DNA from: Streptomyces sp. P9-A2
Lineage (GTDB): Bacteria; Actinomycetota; Actinomycetes; Streptomycetales; Streptomycetaceae
Direction: 5' to 3'
Assembly: GCF_036634175.1 (NCBI RefSeq)
Contig: NZ_JAZIFX010000001.1
Location: forward strand, 2,046,001-2,110,000
Length of the DNA: 64,000 bases
The position numbers were made by a program, and so were the translations under genes. The notes beneath the pieces were generated by a model. That model was not told where the DNA came from, did no database searches, and saw nothing but the letters and a program-made list of their open reading frames with translations. Below, piece by piece: positions 13,230 through 21,023 of this stretch. Each line of letters starts with the position of its first letter. Within the stretch, counting starts at the first letter, position 1.

Positions 13230-14603
13230 TCAGCAGCTCGACTTGCCCGCGTACACCGCGAGGGCCGAGTTCGAGCCCAGGGTGGCGGTGAGCTGGCCCG
13301 AACCGTTCACCGTCACCGGTGTGTTGTTCTGGACGTTGCAGTACGTGCCGGAGGGCAGCGAGGTCTGGTAGGTGCGGGTCAGGGAGCCGGACTCGTGGTT
13401 GATGGCCACGAAGCCCTTGTTGCCCCGGCCGAAGGCGATGGCGTCGTTCCCGTTGTCCCACCAGTTCGTCACGGCCTGTCCGCGCGTGGTGTTGCGGAAG
13501 GCGACCATGGACTTGATCTCCGGCCAGGCGTGCTGGCACTTCCAACCGTTCTGCCAGCAGGCGTTGACCTGACCGCCGCTGGGCGGGCCGGCGTCGTGGT
13601 CGGAGAACTCGTACCCCGAGTTGATGTCCGGGGAGCCGTAGGGCCAGGCCAGCATGAAGACGTTGGCCAGGGTGTAGTTGGCGCCGTCCTTGTAGTTCAG
13701 CGTGGAGCCGTTGCGCTCGGTGTCGTGGTTGTCGACGAAGACGCCGGAGACGGAGCTGTTCATGTAGCCCCAGCCCTCGCCGTAGTTCTTCAGGTAGGCG
13801 AGGTTCTCGTTGTTGAAGACCCGCTTGAGGTCGTAGGCGTAGCGGAACTCCTGGACGTCGCCGGTGCCGGTGTACTCGCCGGGCTGGACGGCCTCGCCCG
13901 CGCCGTAGATGGCCTCCTGCTTCCAGTACACGCCGGGGTTGGAGAGCCGGGACTTGATGTTCGCCAGGTCGGCGGCCGGCATGTGCTTGGCCGCGTCGAT
14001 GCGGAAGCCGTCGACCCCGAGGGAGAGCAGGTCGTTGAGGTATCCGGCGATGGCACCGCGGACGTAGTTCTCGCCGGTGTCGAGGTCGGCGAGACCGACC
14101 AGTTCGCAGTTCTGGACGTTCCCGCGGTCCTGGTAGTTGGTGATCTGCGAGGTGCAGTTGTCGAAGTCGGGCGACGAGTACAGGCCCGGGTAGTTGTACT
14201 TGGTGTACGAGGAGCCGCCGGTACCGGTGCCGTTGCCCGCGGCCATGTGGTTGATGACCGCGTCGGCGACGACCTTCACGCCGGCCGCGTGACACGTGTT
14301 CACCATGTTCCGGAAGGCGGTGCGGTCACCGAGCCGACCGGCGATCTTGTAGCTGACGGGCTGGTACGACGTCCACCACTGCGAGCCCTGTATGTGCTCG
14401 GCGGGCGGGGAGACCTGGACGGAGCCGTACCCGGCGGGGCCGAGGGTGGTGGTGCACTCGCGGGCGACCGAGTTGAAGTTCCACTCGAAGAGGACGGCGG
14501 TGACGTCCTTGTTCCCGGGCGGCGCGGCCTGCGCGACAGTCGGGGTCATGACAACCGAAGCGACCGCGAGTGCGGCGACCCCGGCGAGGGTTCTGCGTGC
14601 CAT
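13230..14603 (-). CDS. aml: Secreted alpha-amylase (GH13)
   Basis: The 457-residue product has an N-terminal signal peptide ([18 protein letters not shown], cleavage near AQAAPPG). It contains the GH13 motifs DAVINH (region I), GFRIDAAKH (nucleophile Asp, region II), QEAIYGAGE (acid/base Glu, region III) and FVDNHD (region IV), plus an all-beta C-terminal domain. Length and motifs match the one-domain alpha-amylases of streptomycetes, without a starch-binding domain. The start at ATG 14603 is preferred over ATG 14621 because GAAGGAA lies five bases before it. It is co-oriented with pulA but has its own promoter region with a CTTGCTG site, so it is probably a separate transcript induced by maltose or starch and repressed by MalR. 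Confidence 0.94.
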   Translation of the reverse strand: MARRTLAGVAALAVASVVMTPTVAQAAPPGNKDVTAVLFEWNFNSVARECTTTLGPAGYGSVQVSPPAEHIQGSQWWTSYQPVSYKIAGRLGDRTAFRNMVNTCHAAGVKVVADAVINHMAAGNGTGTGGSSYTKYNYPGLYSSPDFDNCTSQITNYQDRGNVQNCELVGLADLDTGENYVRGAIAGYLNDLLSLGVDGFRIDAAKHMPAADLANIKSRLSNPGVYWKQEAIYGAGEAVQPGEYTGTGDVQEFRYAYDLKRVFNNENLAYLKNYGEGWGYMNSSVSGVFVDNHDTERNGSTLNYKDGANYTLANVFMLAWPYGSPDINSGYEFSDHDAGPPSGGQVNACWQNGWKCQHAWPEIKSMVAFRNTTRGQAVTNWWDNGNDAIAFGRGNKGFVAINHESGSLTRTYQTSLPSGTYCNVQNNTPVTVNGSGQLTATLGSNSALAVYAGKSSC

Positions 14604-14657
14604 GTGGGGTTCCTTCTTCATCGAAGGGTGTGGGGAGTGCGAAGGCGACTGAAGCTT

Positions 14658-14674
14658 CTTGCTGAAACCTTCAG
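14658..14674 (-). promoter_or_regulatory. Candidate MalR operator before the alpha-amylase gene
   Basis: CTTGCTGAAACCTTCAG (plus strand) is followed by a second partial copy, GAAACCTT at 14674-14681 repeating 14664-14671. Direct repeats of this type are typical of Streptomyces amylase promoters. It lies 55 bp before the ATG. Confidence 0.6.
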
Positions 14675-14790
14675 AAACCTTGCGGTGACGCAGATGTTAA
14701 AGCTTCACCCTCCGAAAGGGCAGCACCCCGTACGAAGTTGCTGCAGGAAATCCGGGTCATCAGCTTGCGTGACGTCTTTGAAGGGGGGTC

Positions 14791-15177
14791 TCAGCGGCGG
14801 CCGGAGCCGACCCCGGCCAGCCCCGTGCCGACAAGAACGTAGGCGACGAAGGCGGGGATCGGCATGTGCCCGCCCGGGAAGTCGATGTCGTCGATGGAGT
14901 ACCCGGAGACCCCTACCCAGACCAGTCCGCCGACGAGCACGAGCACGGCGTTGCCGGTCTCCCCCATCATCCGCATACCGGCCCACAGCAGCAGGGGCAT
15001 GAGAGCCCAGGAGGCGGCCGTGGTGAGTAAGAACTCGAAGGCACCGGAGAACATCGTGTGATCGGCTGTGGCTCTACTGTCCTGGGACCACGCGTAGCCG
15101 GCGGACATGAGGGCGTGGCAGGCCGCGGTGGCGGCGACGACGGTGAGGGCGCCCTTGGCGTGTCGTATGTACTGCAT
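14791..15177 (-). CDS. Small membrane protein with about four helices
   Basis: The 128-residue protein begins MQYIRHAKGALTVVAATAAC, and further hydrophobic segments include FLLTTAASWALMPLLLWAGM, AVLVLVGGLVWVGVSGYSI and IPAFVAYVLVGTGLAGV. Four transmembrane helices are therefore likely. AAGGATT lies before the ATG at 15177; a longer in-frame start at 15288 is Arg-rich and lacks a ribosome site. The loop SIDDIDFPGGHMPIP between helices 3 and 4 is the most distinctive part. No named family was recognised. It stands alone between the amylase gene and a TnpB element. Confidence 0.75.
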   Translation of the reverse strand: MQYIRHAKGALTVVAATAACHALMSAGYAWSQDSRATADHTMFSGAFEFLLTTAASWALMPLLLWAGMRMMGETGNAVLVLVGGLVWVGVSGYSIDDIDFPGGHMPIPAFVAYVLVGTGLAGVGSGRR

Positions 15178-15287
15178 GGTGGAATCCTTGCTCTTCGCAG
15201 GCCGGTGGGCCCCGACGCGCCCGTGTCGGGACCCACCGGCCGTGCGCGGACGGTGACCACGAGGTCGGGTCCCCATAGTGACCCGCA

Positions 15288-15371
15288 TCAGCGCGCGCTG
15301 GTTCGTATGCCGTCGATGAAGGTGGCCCAGGCGGAGGTGCTGATGAGCAGGATCATCGGATTCCTTTCGTG
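15288..15371 (-). pseudogene. Remnant of a DUF397-type gene cut by the TnpB element
   Basis: Reading the minus strand up to the stop at 15288 gives ILLISTSAWATFIDGIRTSA. This resembles the C-terminal end of DUF397 proteins, such as LIVAPAAWTDFLGG at the end of the intact DUF397 gene at 37167-37382. Its 5' side runs directly into the terminal hairpin of the TnpB element, so the beginning of the gene is missing. The match is short; an independent tiny ORF starting at ATG 15356 is the alternative. Confidence 0.45.
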
Positions 15372-15505
15372 GATACCCCCGCCTTCAGGCGGGGGTGGGG
15401 GTACCGCCCGCTTGCGAGGGAGAAACGAAACCCCTGCGGAGCAGGGCAGGAGGCGGCGTTTCGCCGCCAGGGCGAAACGCCGTGCTCTGACCAGCGGGCT
15501 TGATC

Positions 15506-15533
15506 CTCACAAACAGGTACACTAGTTTGTGAG
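15506..15533 (+). promoter_or_regulatory. Palindromic promoter/operator of tnpB
   Basis: CTCACAAAC and GTTTGTGAG form perfect nine-base arms separated by ten bases that contain TACACT, a good -10 hexamer. The ATG follows three bases after the second arm. The arrangement suggests a dimeric repressor, possibly TnpB itself, binding over the -10 region. Confidence 0.5.
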
Positions 15534-15535
15534 CT

Positions 15536-16738
15536 ATGGCCACTCACGTGAAGCGGGCGTACAAGTACCGCTTCTGTCCGACCGATGCGCAGGCAGCGGA
15601 GCTGTCGCGCACGTTCGGATGCGTGCGGAAGGTCTACAACCTCGCCCTCCAGGCCCGCACCGAGGCGTGGACACGGCAGGAGCGGGTCAACTACAACGCC
15701 ACCTCGGCGATGCTGACGGCCTGGAAGAAGACCGAGGAACTCGCCTTCCTCAACGAGGTGTCCTCGGTCCCGCTCCAGCAGTGCCTGCGGCACTTGCAGA
15801 CGGCGTTCGCGAACTTCTTCGCCAAGCGGGCCAGGTACCCCCACTTCAAGAGCCGGAAGAAGTCCCGGGCGTCCGCCGAATACACCACCTCCGGCTTCCG
15901 GTTCCGCGACGGCCGGCTCACCCTCGCCAAGATGACCGAGCCTCTGGACATCGTGTGGTCGCGCCCGCTTCCCGAGGGGGCGAAGCCGTCCACGGTGACG
16001 GTCTCGCGAGACGCGGCCGGGCGCTGGTTCGTGTCGATGCTCGTCGAGGAGACGATCACCCCGCTTGCCCCGTCGCGGGAGCGGGTCGGTATCGACGTGG
16101 GCCTTACTTCTTTGCTGACCCTGTCGACCGGCGAGAAGATCACCAACCCGAGGCATGAACGCAGGGACCGTGCCCGTCTGGCCAAGGCCCAGAAGGCACT
16201 CGCCCGCAAGGAGAAGGGCTCCGGCAACCGGGCCAAGGCCCGCCTCAGGGTCGCCCGCATCTATGCCCGGATCACCGACCGCAGGCGGGATCACCTGCAC
16301 AAGCTGTCGACTCGTCTCGTGCGTGAGAACCAAACGCTCGTGATCGAGGACCTGACCGTACGCAACATGGTCAAAAACCGGAGGCTGGCCCGCGCCATCT
16401 CCGATGCCGCATGGACCCAATTCCGGAGCATGCTGGAGTACAAGGCCCAGTGGTACGGCCGGGAAGTGATCGCGGTCGACCGCTTCTTCCCCTCCTCCAG
16501 GCTGTGCTCGGCCTGCGGCGCCCTGCAGAGCAAGATGCCCCTCCATGTCCGCACCTGGACATGCCGGTGCGGCATCACCCACGACCGCGACGTGAACGCC
16601 GCGAAGAACCTTCTGGCCGCCGGACTGGCGGCAGCAGCCTGTGGAGACGGTGTAAGACCTCAACGGAGCACTCCGGGCGGGCAGTCGTCGATGAAGCAGG
16701 AACCCCAGCGGGCGACCGCTGGAATCCCCCGCCTTTAG
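15536..16738 (+). CDS. tnpB: TnpB family RNA-guided nuclease
   Basis: The 400-residue protein shows the RuvC-like TnpB layout. An N-terminal RAYKYRFCPT begins the wedge region and a basic central part follows. The catalytic residues sit in GIDVGLTSLL (Asp), VIEDLTVRN (Glu) and HDRDVNAAKN (Asp). A zinc ribbon lies between the last two (LCSACGALQSK and WTCRCG). TnpB proteins are known to cut DNA guided by an omega RNA copied from the right end of the element. The three catalytic residues are present, so activity is possible. Its last codons run into the candidate guide-RNA scaffold. No Shine-Dalgarno sequence is seen; transcription may start at or close to the ATG. Confidence 0.92.
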   Translation: MATHVKRAYKYRFCPTDAQAAELSRTFGCVRKVYNLALQARTEAWTRQERVNYNATSAMLTAWKKTEELAFLNEVSSVPLQQCLRHLQTAFANFFAKRARYPHFKSRKKSRASAEYTTSGFRFRDGRLTLAKMTEPLDIVWSRPLPEGAKPSTVTVSRDAAGRWFVSMLVEETITPLAPSRERVGIDVGLTSLLTLSTGEKITNPRHERRDRARLAKAQKALARKEKGSGNRAKARLRVARIYARITDRRRDHLHKLSTRLVRENQTLVIEDLTVRNMVKNRRLARAISDAAWTQFRSMLEYKAQWYGREVIAVDRFFPSSRLCSACGALQSKMPLHVRTWTCRCGITHDRDVNAAKNLLAAGLAAAACGDGVRPQRSTPGGQSSMKQEPQRATAGIPRL

Positions 16739-16770
16739 GCGGGGGAACATGTCAAGGCACCACAGGAACG
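16640..16770 (+). ncRNA. Candidate omega RNA of the TnpB element
   Basis: The 3' end of tnpB overlaps a fold-prone segment with CCAGCGG/CCGCTGG (16705-16722, GCGA tetraloop) and the terminal CCCCCGCC hairpin (16726-16745). In known TnpB systems this end is copied into the guide RNA, and the bases just outside the element are the guide. Here those bases begin about 16756 (GGCACCACAGGAACG). The 5' border of the RNA is not visible. Confidence 0.45.
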
Positions 16771-17038
16771 TACGAGGCGCGCGGCCGCGATCCAGGACGC
16801 CGACGAGGCCAGGAACGAACTCTCCTCGGCACTGGACGACGCCGGCGTGCTCCTGCCCTCGCTGGGGCTCGACACCGTCTCGCTGGCCAGCGGCTATCTG
16901 CCGCCGCTGGTGGATCTCGGACGCTGCAATCCGGGCACGGCACGCAAGCTGGCGGAGGCGCTGCGGGAGGGCCGCGCCGCCGGATTGATCACCAGGGTGC
17001 GTGAGGTGAACCAGCGGAGCGAGCAGCGCATCAGGTAG
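16751..17038 (+). pseudogene. Conserved hypothetical gene lacking its 5' end
   Basis: From the element border the frame reads AAAIQDADEARNELSSALDD, then GVLLPSLGLDTVSLASGYLP and DLGRCNPGTARKLAEALREG, ending TRVREVNQRSEQRIR. It looks like the greater part of a short actinobacterial protein of about 80-90 residues. No start codon with a ribosome site remains between the TnpB element and the first conserved residues; the first in-frame GTG is at 16847, well inside. It may be silent, or be read from a start inside the element. Gene order suggests it was originally divergent from the DUF397-type remnant on the other side. Confidence 0.6.
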
Positions 17039-17054
17039 CACCCGCAACGGGCGA

Positions 17055-17087
17055 GGCCCGCCGCTCCCGGTCGGGGAGCGGCGGGCC
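17055..17087. terminator. Bidirectional terminator
   Basis: GGCCCGCCGCTCCC and GGGAGCGGCGGGCC are perfect 14-bp arms with a five-base loop, between convergent genes (the truncated hypothetical gene and aglA). Confidence 0.85.
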
Positions 17088-17108
17088 CTGTGCCCGGCCC
17101 GTGAGGCC

Positions 17109-18803
17109 TCAGTCCTTGGCGAACCACACCGTCGTGTCGCCCGGCACCTTCGTCTCGCCGTCCGCCTCGTCCACGTCACCGCTGGCGAGCAGTACCCGCC
17201 CGTACGCCGGGGTGGTCACCGCCTCGCCCGTGGTGTTGGCGACGCACACGAACTCCCCGCGCCGGAAGGCGAGTACGCCCTCGGGTGCCCGCAGCCACTC
17301 CACCGTGTCGCCCGCGCCCAGATCGGTCTGTTCACGGCGCGCGGCGAGCGCGGCGCGGTACAGCTCCAGGGTCGAGCCGGCCGTGCCGGTCTGCGCCTCG
17401 ACGCTCAGCTCGCCCCAGTTCTCCGGCTGCGGCAGCCAGCTGCCGCCGCCCCCGAAGCCGTACGAGGAACCGTCGCGGGTCCACGGGATCGGCACCCGGC
17501 ATCCGTCGCGGAAGCCGTCCTGGCCCGCGCCCCGGAAGTACGCCGGGTCCTGGCGCACCTCGTCCGGGAGGTCCACGACGTCCGGGAGTCCCAGTTCCTC
17601 GCCCTGGTAGACGTACGCGGAGCCGGGCAGCGCCAGCATCAGCAGCGTCGCCGCGCGGGCCCGGCGCAGGCCCAGTTCCCGGTCACCGGGCAGCCGGATC
17701 TGGGTGCCGAGGCCCGCCGGGTTGGCGAAGCGGGTGGCGTGCCGGGTCACGTCGTGGTTGGACAGCACCCAGGTGGCGGGGGCGCCGACCGGGCGCATGG
17801 AGTCCAGCGTGCGGTCGATGACCACGCGCAGTTCCTCGGCGTCCCAGTGGGTGCCCAGGTACTGGAAGTTGAACGCCTGGTGCAGCTCGTCGGGGCGGAC
17901 GTAGTTCGCGGTGCGCTCGACGGTCGGGGTCCAGGCCTCGGCGACGAAGATGCGCTCGCCGGAGTACTCGTCGAGGATGAGCCGCCACTGCCGGTAGATG
18001 TCGTGCACGCCGTCCTGGTCGAAGAACGGCATGACATCGTTGCCCAGCAGCTTCAGCTGCTCGTGGTCCCCCAGGTCGGGCAGGCCCTCGGCCTTCACCA
18101 TGCCGTGCGCGACGTCGATGCGGAAGCCGTCCACGCCCATGTCGAGCCAGAACCGCAGGATGGAGCGGAACTCGTCGCCGACGGCCGGGTGCTCCCAGTT
18201 GAAGTCGGGCTGCTCGGGTGCGAAGAGGTGCAGGTACCACTCGCCCGGGGTGCCGTCGGGTTCGGTGACCCGGGTCCAGGCGGGGCCGCCGAAGATCGAC
18301 TCCCAGTCGTTGGGCGGGAGTTCGCCGTTCTTCCCCTTGCCGGGGCGGAAGTGGTAGCGGTCGCGCGAGGGCGATCCGGGGCCTTCGGTGAGCGCCCGCT
18401 TGAACCACTCGTGCTGGTCGGAGGAGTGGTTGGGCACGATGTCGACGATGATCCGCAGGCCCAGCTCGTGGGCGTCCCGGATCAGCGCGTCCGCGTCGAG
18501 CAGGTTGCCGAACATGGGGTCGACGGCACGGTAGTCGGCGACGTCGTAGCCGGCGTCGGCCTGCGGGGAGGCGTAGAAGGGGCTGAGCCACACGGCGTCC
18601 ACCCCGAGGTCGCGCAGGTACGGCAGGCGGGAGCGGATGCCCTCCAGGTCGCCCATGCCGTCGCCGTTGCTGTCGGCGAAGCTGCGCGGATACACCTGGT
18701 AGATCACCGCGTCCCGCCACCAGTCATGGCGTCTGGCGACGGTGGCTACGGCAGCGTCGGTCGTCGGGGTGGGGGCCGGGGCGGCGGCGTGCTGCTGGCT
18801 CAT
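17109..18803 (-). CDS. aglA: Alpha-glucosidase (GH13), maltodextrin hydrolysis
   Basis: The 564-residue protein has no signal peptide and should act in the cytoplasm on maltose or maltodextrins brought in by MalEFG. GH13 motifs are in order: DIVPNHSS (region I), GFRIDVAHG (nucleophile Asp, II), FVAEAW (acid/base Glu, III) and LSNHDVTRH (IV). The opening WWRDAVIYQVYPRSFADSNG and the segment YQGEELGLP are standard for oligo-1,6-glucosidase/maltase-type enzymes. AAGGA lies a few bases before the ATG. It is last in the malEFG transcript, separated from malG by 196 bp containing a large inverted repeat, so its expression relative to the importer may be reduced or separately controlled. Confidence 0.94.
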   Translation of the reverse strand: MSQQHAAAPAPTPTTDAAVATVARRHDWWRDAVIYQVYPRSFADSNGDGMGDLEGIRSRLPYLRDLGVDAVWLSPFYASPQADAGYDVADYRAVDPMFGNLLDADALIRDAHELGLRIIVDIVPNHSSDQHEWFKRALTEGPGSPSRDRYHFRPGKGKNGELPPNDWESIFGGPAWTRVTEPDGTPGEWYLHLFAPEQPDFNWEHPAVGDEFRSILRFWLDMGVDGFRIDVAHGMVKAEGLPDLGDHEQLKLLGNDVMPFFDQDGVHDIYRQWRLILDEYSGERIFVAEAWTPTVERTANYVRPDELHQAFNFQYLGTHWDAEELRVVIDRTLDSMRPVGAPATWVLSNHDVTRHATRFANPAGLGTQIRLPGDRELGLRRARAATLLMLALPGSAYVYQGEELGLPDVVDLPDEVRQDPAYFRGAGQDGFRDGCRVPIPWTRDGSSYGFGGGGSWLPQPENWGELSVEAQTGTAGSTLELYRAALAARREQTDLGAGDTVEWLRAPEGVLAFRRGEFVCVANTTGEAVTTPAYGRVLLASGDVDEADGETKVPGDTTVWFAKD

Positions 18804-18882
18804 GTCGTCCTTGAATACGTGGGGTCGGTCAGGGAGGCGAGTGGGGCCGAGGCCGAGGAGGGATACGGAAGGCGGGAGACAA

Positions 18883-18955
18883 GGCGGCCGCGGTGCCGGC
18901 GGGGTCTGGGGGTCCCCCCTGCTCGAAGAGCTTGGGGGCGGACACCGCGGCCGCC
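18883..18955 (-). terminator. Long hairpin between malG and aglA
   Basis: GGCGGCCGCGGTG (18883-18895) pairs perfectly with CACCGCGGCCGCC (18943-18955). The loop contains a second fold, GGGGGTCCCCCC with CTCGAAGAG, of a type often found between Streptomyces genes. It could attenuate or stabilise the operon mRNA. Confidence 0.6.
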
Positions 18956-18999
18956 TACCCCGCGCGGCACAGCGCGCGGGAGTCGTCGGACGGAGGGCG

Positions 19000-19917
19000 T
19001 CAGCCCTTCGTGCCGCCCGCGGTGAGGCCGGCCACCAGGTTCTTCTGCACGAGGTAGAAGAACGCGGAGACGGGTATCGCGATCAGGACCGCCGTGGCGG
19101 CCATGAGGTGACGCTGGGAGTCGTGCTCGCTGACGAAGCTCTGCAGACCGACGGCGAGCGTGTACTTCTCGTCGTCCAGCATGAACGTCGTGGCGAAGGC
19201 GACCTCGCCGAACGCGGTGATGAAGCTGTAGAAGGCGGCGACCGCCAGGCCCGGCTTGGCGAGCGGCAGGATCAGCCGCACGAACGTGCCGAACGGGGAC
19301 AGCCCGTCGACCCGGCCCGCTTCGTCGATCTCGAACGGAATGGTGTCGAAATAGCCCTTCATCAGCCACGCACAGTACGGCACCGCGGTCGAGCAGTAGA
19401 CGAGGATGAGGCCGAAGTAGGTGTCGATCAGCTGAAGGTCGGACAGGATCTGGTACATCGGGACCATCAGGACGGCCACCGGGAACATCTGGGTGACCAG
19501 CAGGACCCACATGAACTTCTTGTACCCGGGGAACCGCATCCGGGACACCGCGTACCCGGTGGTGGCGGCGACCAGGACGCCGATGACGGTCGTGCCGAGC
19601 GAGACGATCAGCGAACTCTTCAGCCAGTCGAAGAAGTTCGTCTCCTGCAGCACGAACGCGTAGTTGTCCAGCGTCATCTTGCCCCAGATGCCGCCGGGGC
19701 GCAGATAGTCGTCCTTGTCCGGGCCGAGGGACAGGAAGACCAGCCAGGCGACCGGGAACAGTGCGATGACGCTCGCCACGATCAGGATGCCGTGCGAGCC
19801 GAGGGCGCCGCCGCGGCTGACCTCACCGCGCCGCCGCGTTTCGGGCCGGCGGGGTGTGGTCCTCCCGGCCGGCTTGCCCGTCACCACGGCCGGCGGTGGG
19901 GTGTCGAGGGTGCTCAT
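19000..19917 (-). CDS. malG: Maltose/maltodextrin ABC transporter permease MalG
   Basis: This 305-residue inner-membrane protein belongs to the MalFG family. It has about six helices (ILIVASVIALFPVAWLVFLS, KKFMWVLLVTQMFPVAVLMV, LILVYCSTAVPYCAWLM and others). The EAA loop that contacts the ATPase reads EIDEAGRVDGLSPFGTFVRL. It pairs with MalF to form the channel for maltodextrins delivered by MalE. No ATPase gene is in the operon, so it presumably uses the shared MsiK ATPase known in streptomycetes. AGGAG precedes ATG 19917; a start at 19953 would overlap the end of malF and lacks a ribosome site. Confidence 0.95.
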   Translation of the reverse strand: MSTLDTPPPAVVTGKPAGRTTPRRPETRRRGEVSRGGALGSHGILIVASVIALFPVAWLVFLSLGPDKDDYLRPGGIWGKMTLDNYAFVLQETNFFDWLKSSLIVSLGTTVIGVLVAATTGYAVSRMRFPGYKKFMWVLLVTQMFPVAVLMVPMYQILSDLQLIDTYFGLILVYCSTAVPYCAWLMKGYFDTIPFEIDEAGRVDGLSPFGTFVRLILPLAKPGLAVAAFYSFITAFGEVAFATTFMLDDEKYTLAVGLQSFVSEHDSQRHLMAATAVLIAIPVSAFFYLVQKNLVAGLTAGGTKG

Positions 19918-19930
19918 GGGGGCTCCTGCC

Positions 19931-20935
19931 TCAGATCGCGAGCTGCTGCTCATTGCGGTTCAGCCAGCGGCGGTAGAAGGAGGTGAAGACGATCAGGATG
20001 GCCAGCAGCAGCATGCCGTAGGCCGCGGACTGCGCGAAGTCGCGCGGTTGCTGCCCGAAGCCGAGTTGGTACGCCCAGGTGACGAGGATCTGGGCCTCCG
20101 GCGCGGTGTTGCCGAACAGCAGGAAGATGACGGCGAACTGGTTGAAGGTCCAGATGATGCCGAGCAGCACGACGGTGGAGCTGACCGAGCGCAGACCCGG
20201 CAGGGTGACGTGGCGGAACCGCTGCCAGGCGGTGGCGCCGTCCATCTCGGCCGCCTCGTACAGGGTCCCGTCGATCGACTGGAGGCCGCCGAGCAGGGAG
20301 ACCATCATGAACGGCACACCGCACCAGGTGTTGACCATGATCGCGGCGAACCGCTGCCAGAAGGTGTCCTCGAGCCACAGCGGTGTCGGCAGGCCCAGGG
20401 ACTCCAGGCCCGAGTTGATGATGCCCGCGTCGGCGAGCATGAACCGCCAGCCGAAGACGGTGACGAAGGTCGGCACGGCCCACGGCAGGATCAGGATCAG
20501 CCGGTAGAAGGTGCGGCCGCGCAGCTTCTGGTTGAGCAGCAGGGCCAGGCCCAGACCGATGGTGTAGTGCAGGCCGACACAGGCCGCCGTCCAGACGATC
20601 GTCCAGATGAAGTGCGACCAGAAGCGGTCGTACGACGTCTCGCCCCAGAGGATGTCGGCGTAGTTGTCCAGGCCGATGAACTTGTACGTGGCCTCGATCT
20701 CGTTGACGCCGATGGTGCGGGCCGAGTTGAGGCTGTTGGCGTCGGTGAGAGTGAGGTAGAAGCCGTACGCCAGGGGATACAGCACGAGGACGCCGAGCAC
20801 GACGACCACGGGCACGATCATGGCGAAGGCGTACCAGTACTTCTGGTAGGCGTGCTTCAGGCGGCCGGCCCGGCCGGCACGGGGCGGACGTTCACCGCTG
20901 CGCTTGCCGGTCGCGCGGTCGATGGCGACTGTCAT
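19931..20935 (-). CDS. malF: Maltose/maltodextrin ABC transporter permease MalF
   Basis: The 334-residue protein has a basic N-terminus (RATGKRSGERPPRAGRAGRL), then six or more membrane helices beginning YAFAMIVPVVVVLGVLVLYP. The EAA motif is YEAAEMDGATAWQRFRHVTL. It forms the permease with MalG and lies 88 bp after malE and 13 bp before malG in one operon. GAAGGTG precedes the ATG. Compared with enterobacterial MalF it lacks the large periplasmic loop, which is normal for the Gram-positive type. Confidence 0.95.
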   Translation of the reverse strand: MTVAIDRATGKRSGERPPRAGRAGRLKHAYQKYWYAFAMIVPVVVVLGVLVLYPLAYGFYLTLTDANSLNSARTIGVNEIEATYKFIGLDNYADILWGETSYDRFWSHFIWTIVWTAACVGLHYTIGLGLALLLNQKLRGRTFYRLILILPWAVPTFVTVFGWRFMLADAGIINSGLESLGLPTPLWLEDTFWQRFAAIMVNTWCGVPFMMVSLLGGLQSIDGTLYEAAEMDGATAWQRFRHVTLPGLRSVSSTVVLLGIIWTFNQFAVIFLLFGNTAPEAQILVTWAYQLGFGQQPRDFAQSAAYGMLLLAILIVFTSFYRRWLNRNEQQLAI

Positions 20936-21023
20936 GGTTCGGCACCTTCTGGATGATCAAGGGGTTCGGCACACAGGCCGGTGGCCGCCGGCTCCTGGAA
21001 GGGATCCGGCGGCCACGCGGGCC

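Larger units (their letters stand above)
15178..15535. other. Interval with DUF397-like remnant and left end of TnpB element
   Basis: The interval contains the promoter of the small membrane protein, a truncated DUF397-like coding remnant (15288-15371), the left terminal hairpin of the TnpB element (15376-15395) and the palindromic tnpB promoter (15506-15533). CGGCGTTTCGCCGCC-type inverted repeats at about 15450-15480 are part of the element. Confidence 0.6.
15374..16755 (+). mobile_element. IS200/IS605-type element carrying only tnpB
   Basis: Both ends carry nearly identical hairpins: CCCCCGCCTTCAGGCGGGGG at 15376-15395 and CCCCCGCCTTTAGGCGGGGG at 16726-16745. The right end continues AACATGTCAA, a typical end for this group. 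Only tnpB lies between them; no Y1 or serine recombinase is present, so movement would need a transposase supplied elsewhere. Exact borders are inferred to within about 10 bp. The insertion separates the remnant of a DUF397-type gene on the left from a 5'-truncated gene on the right. Confidence 0.75.
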
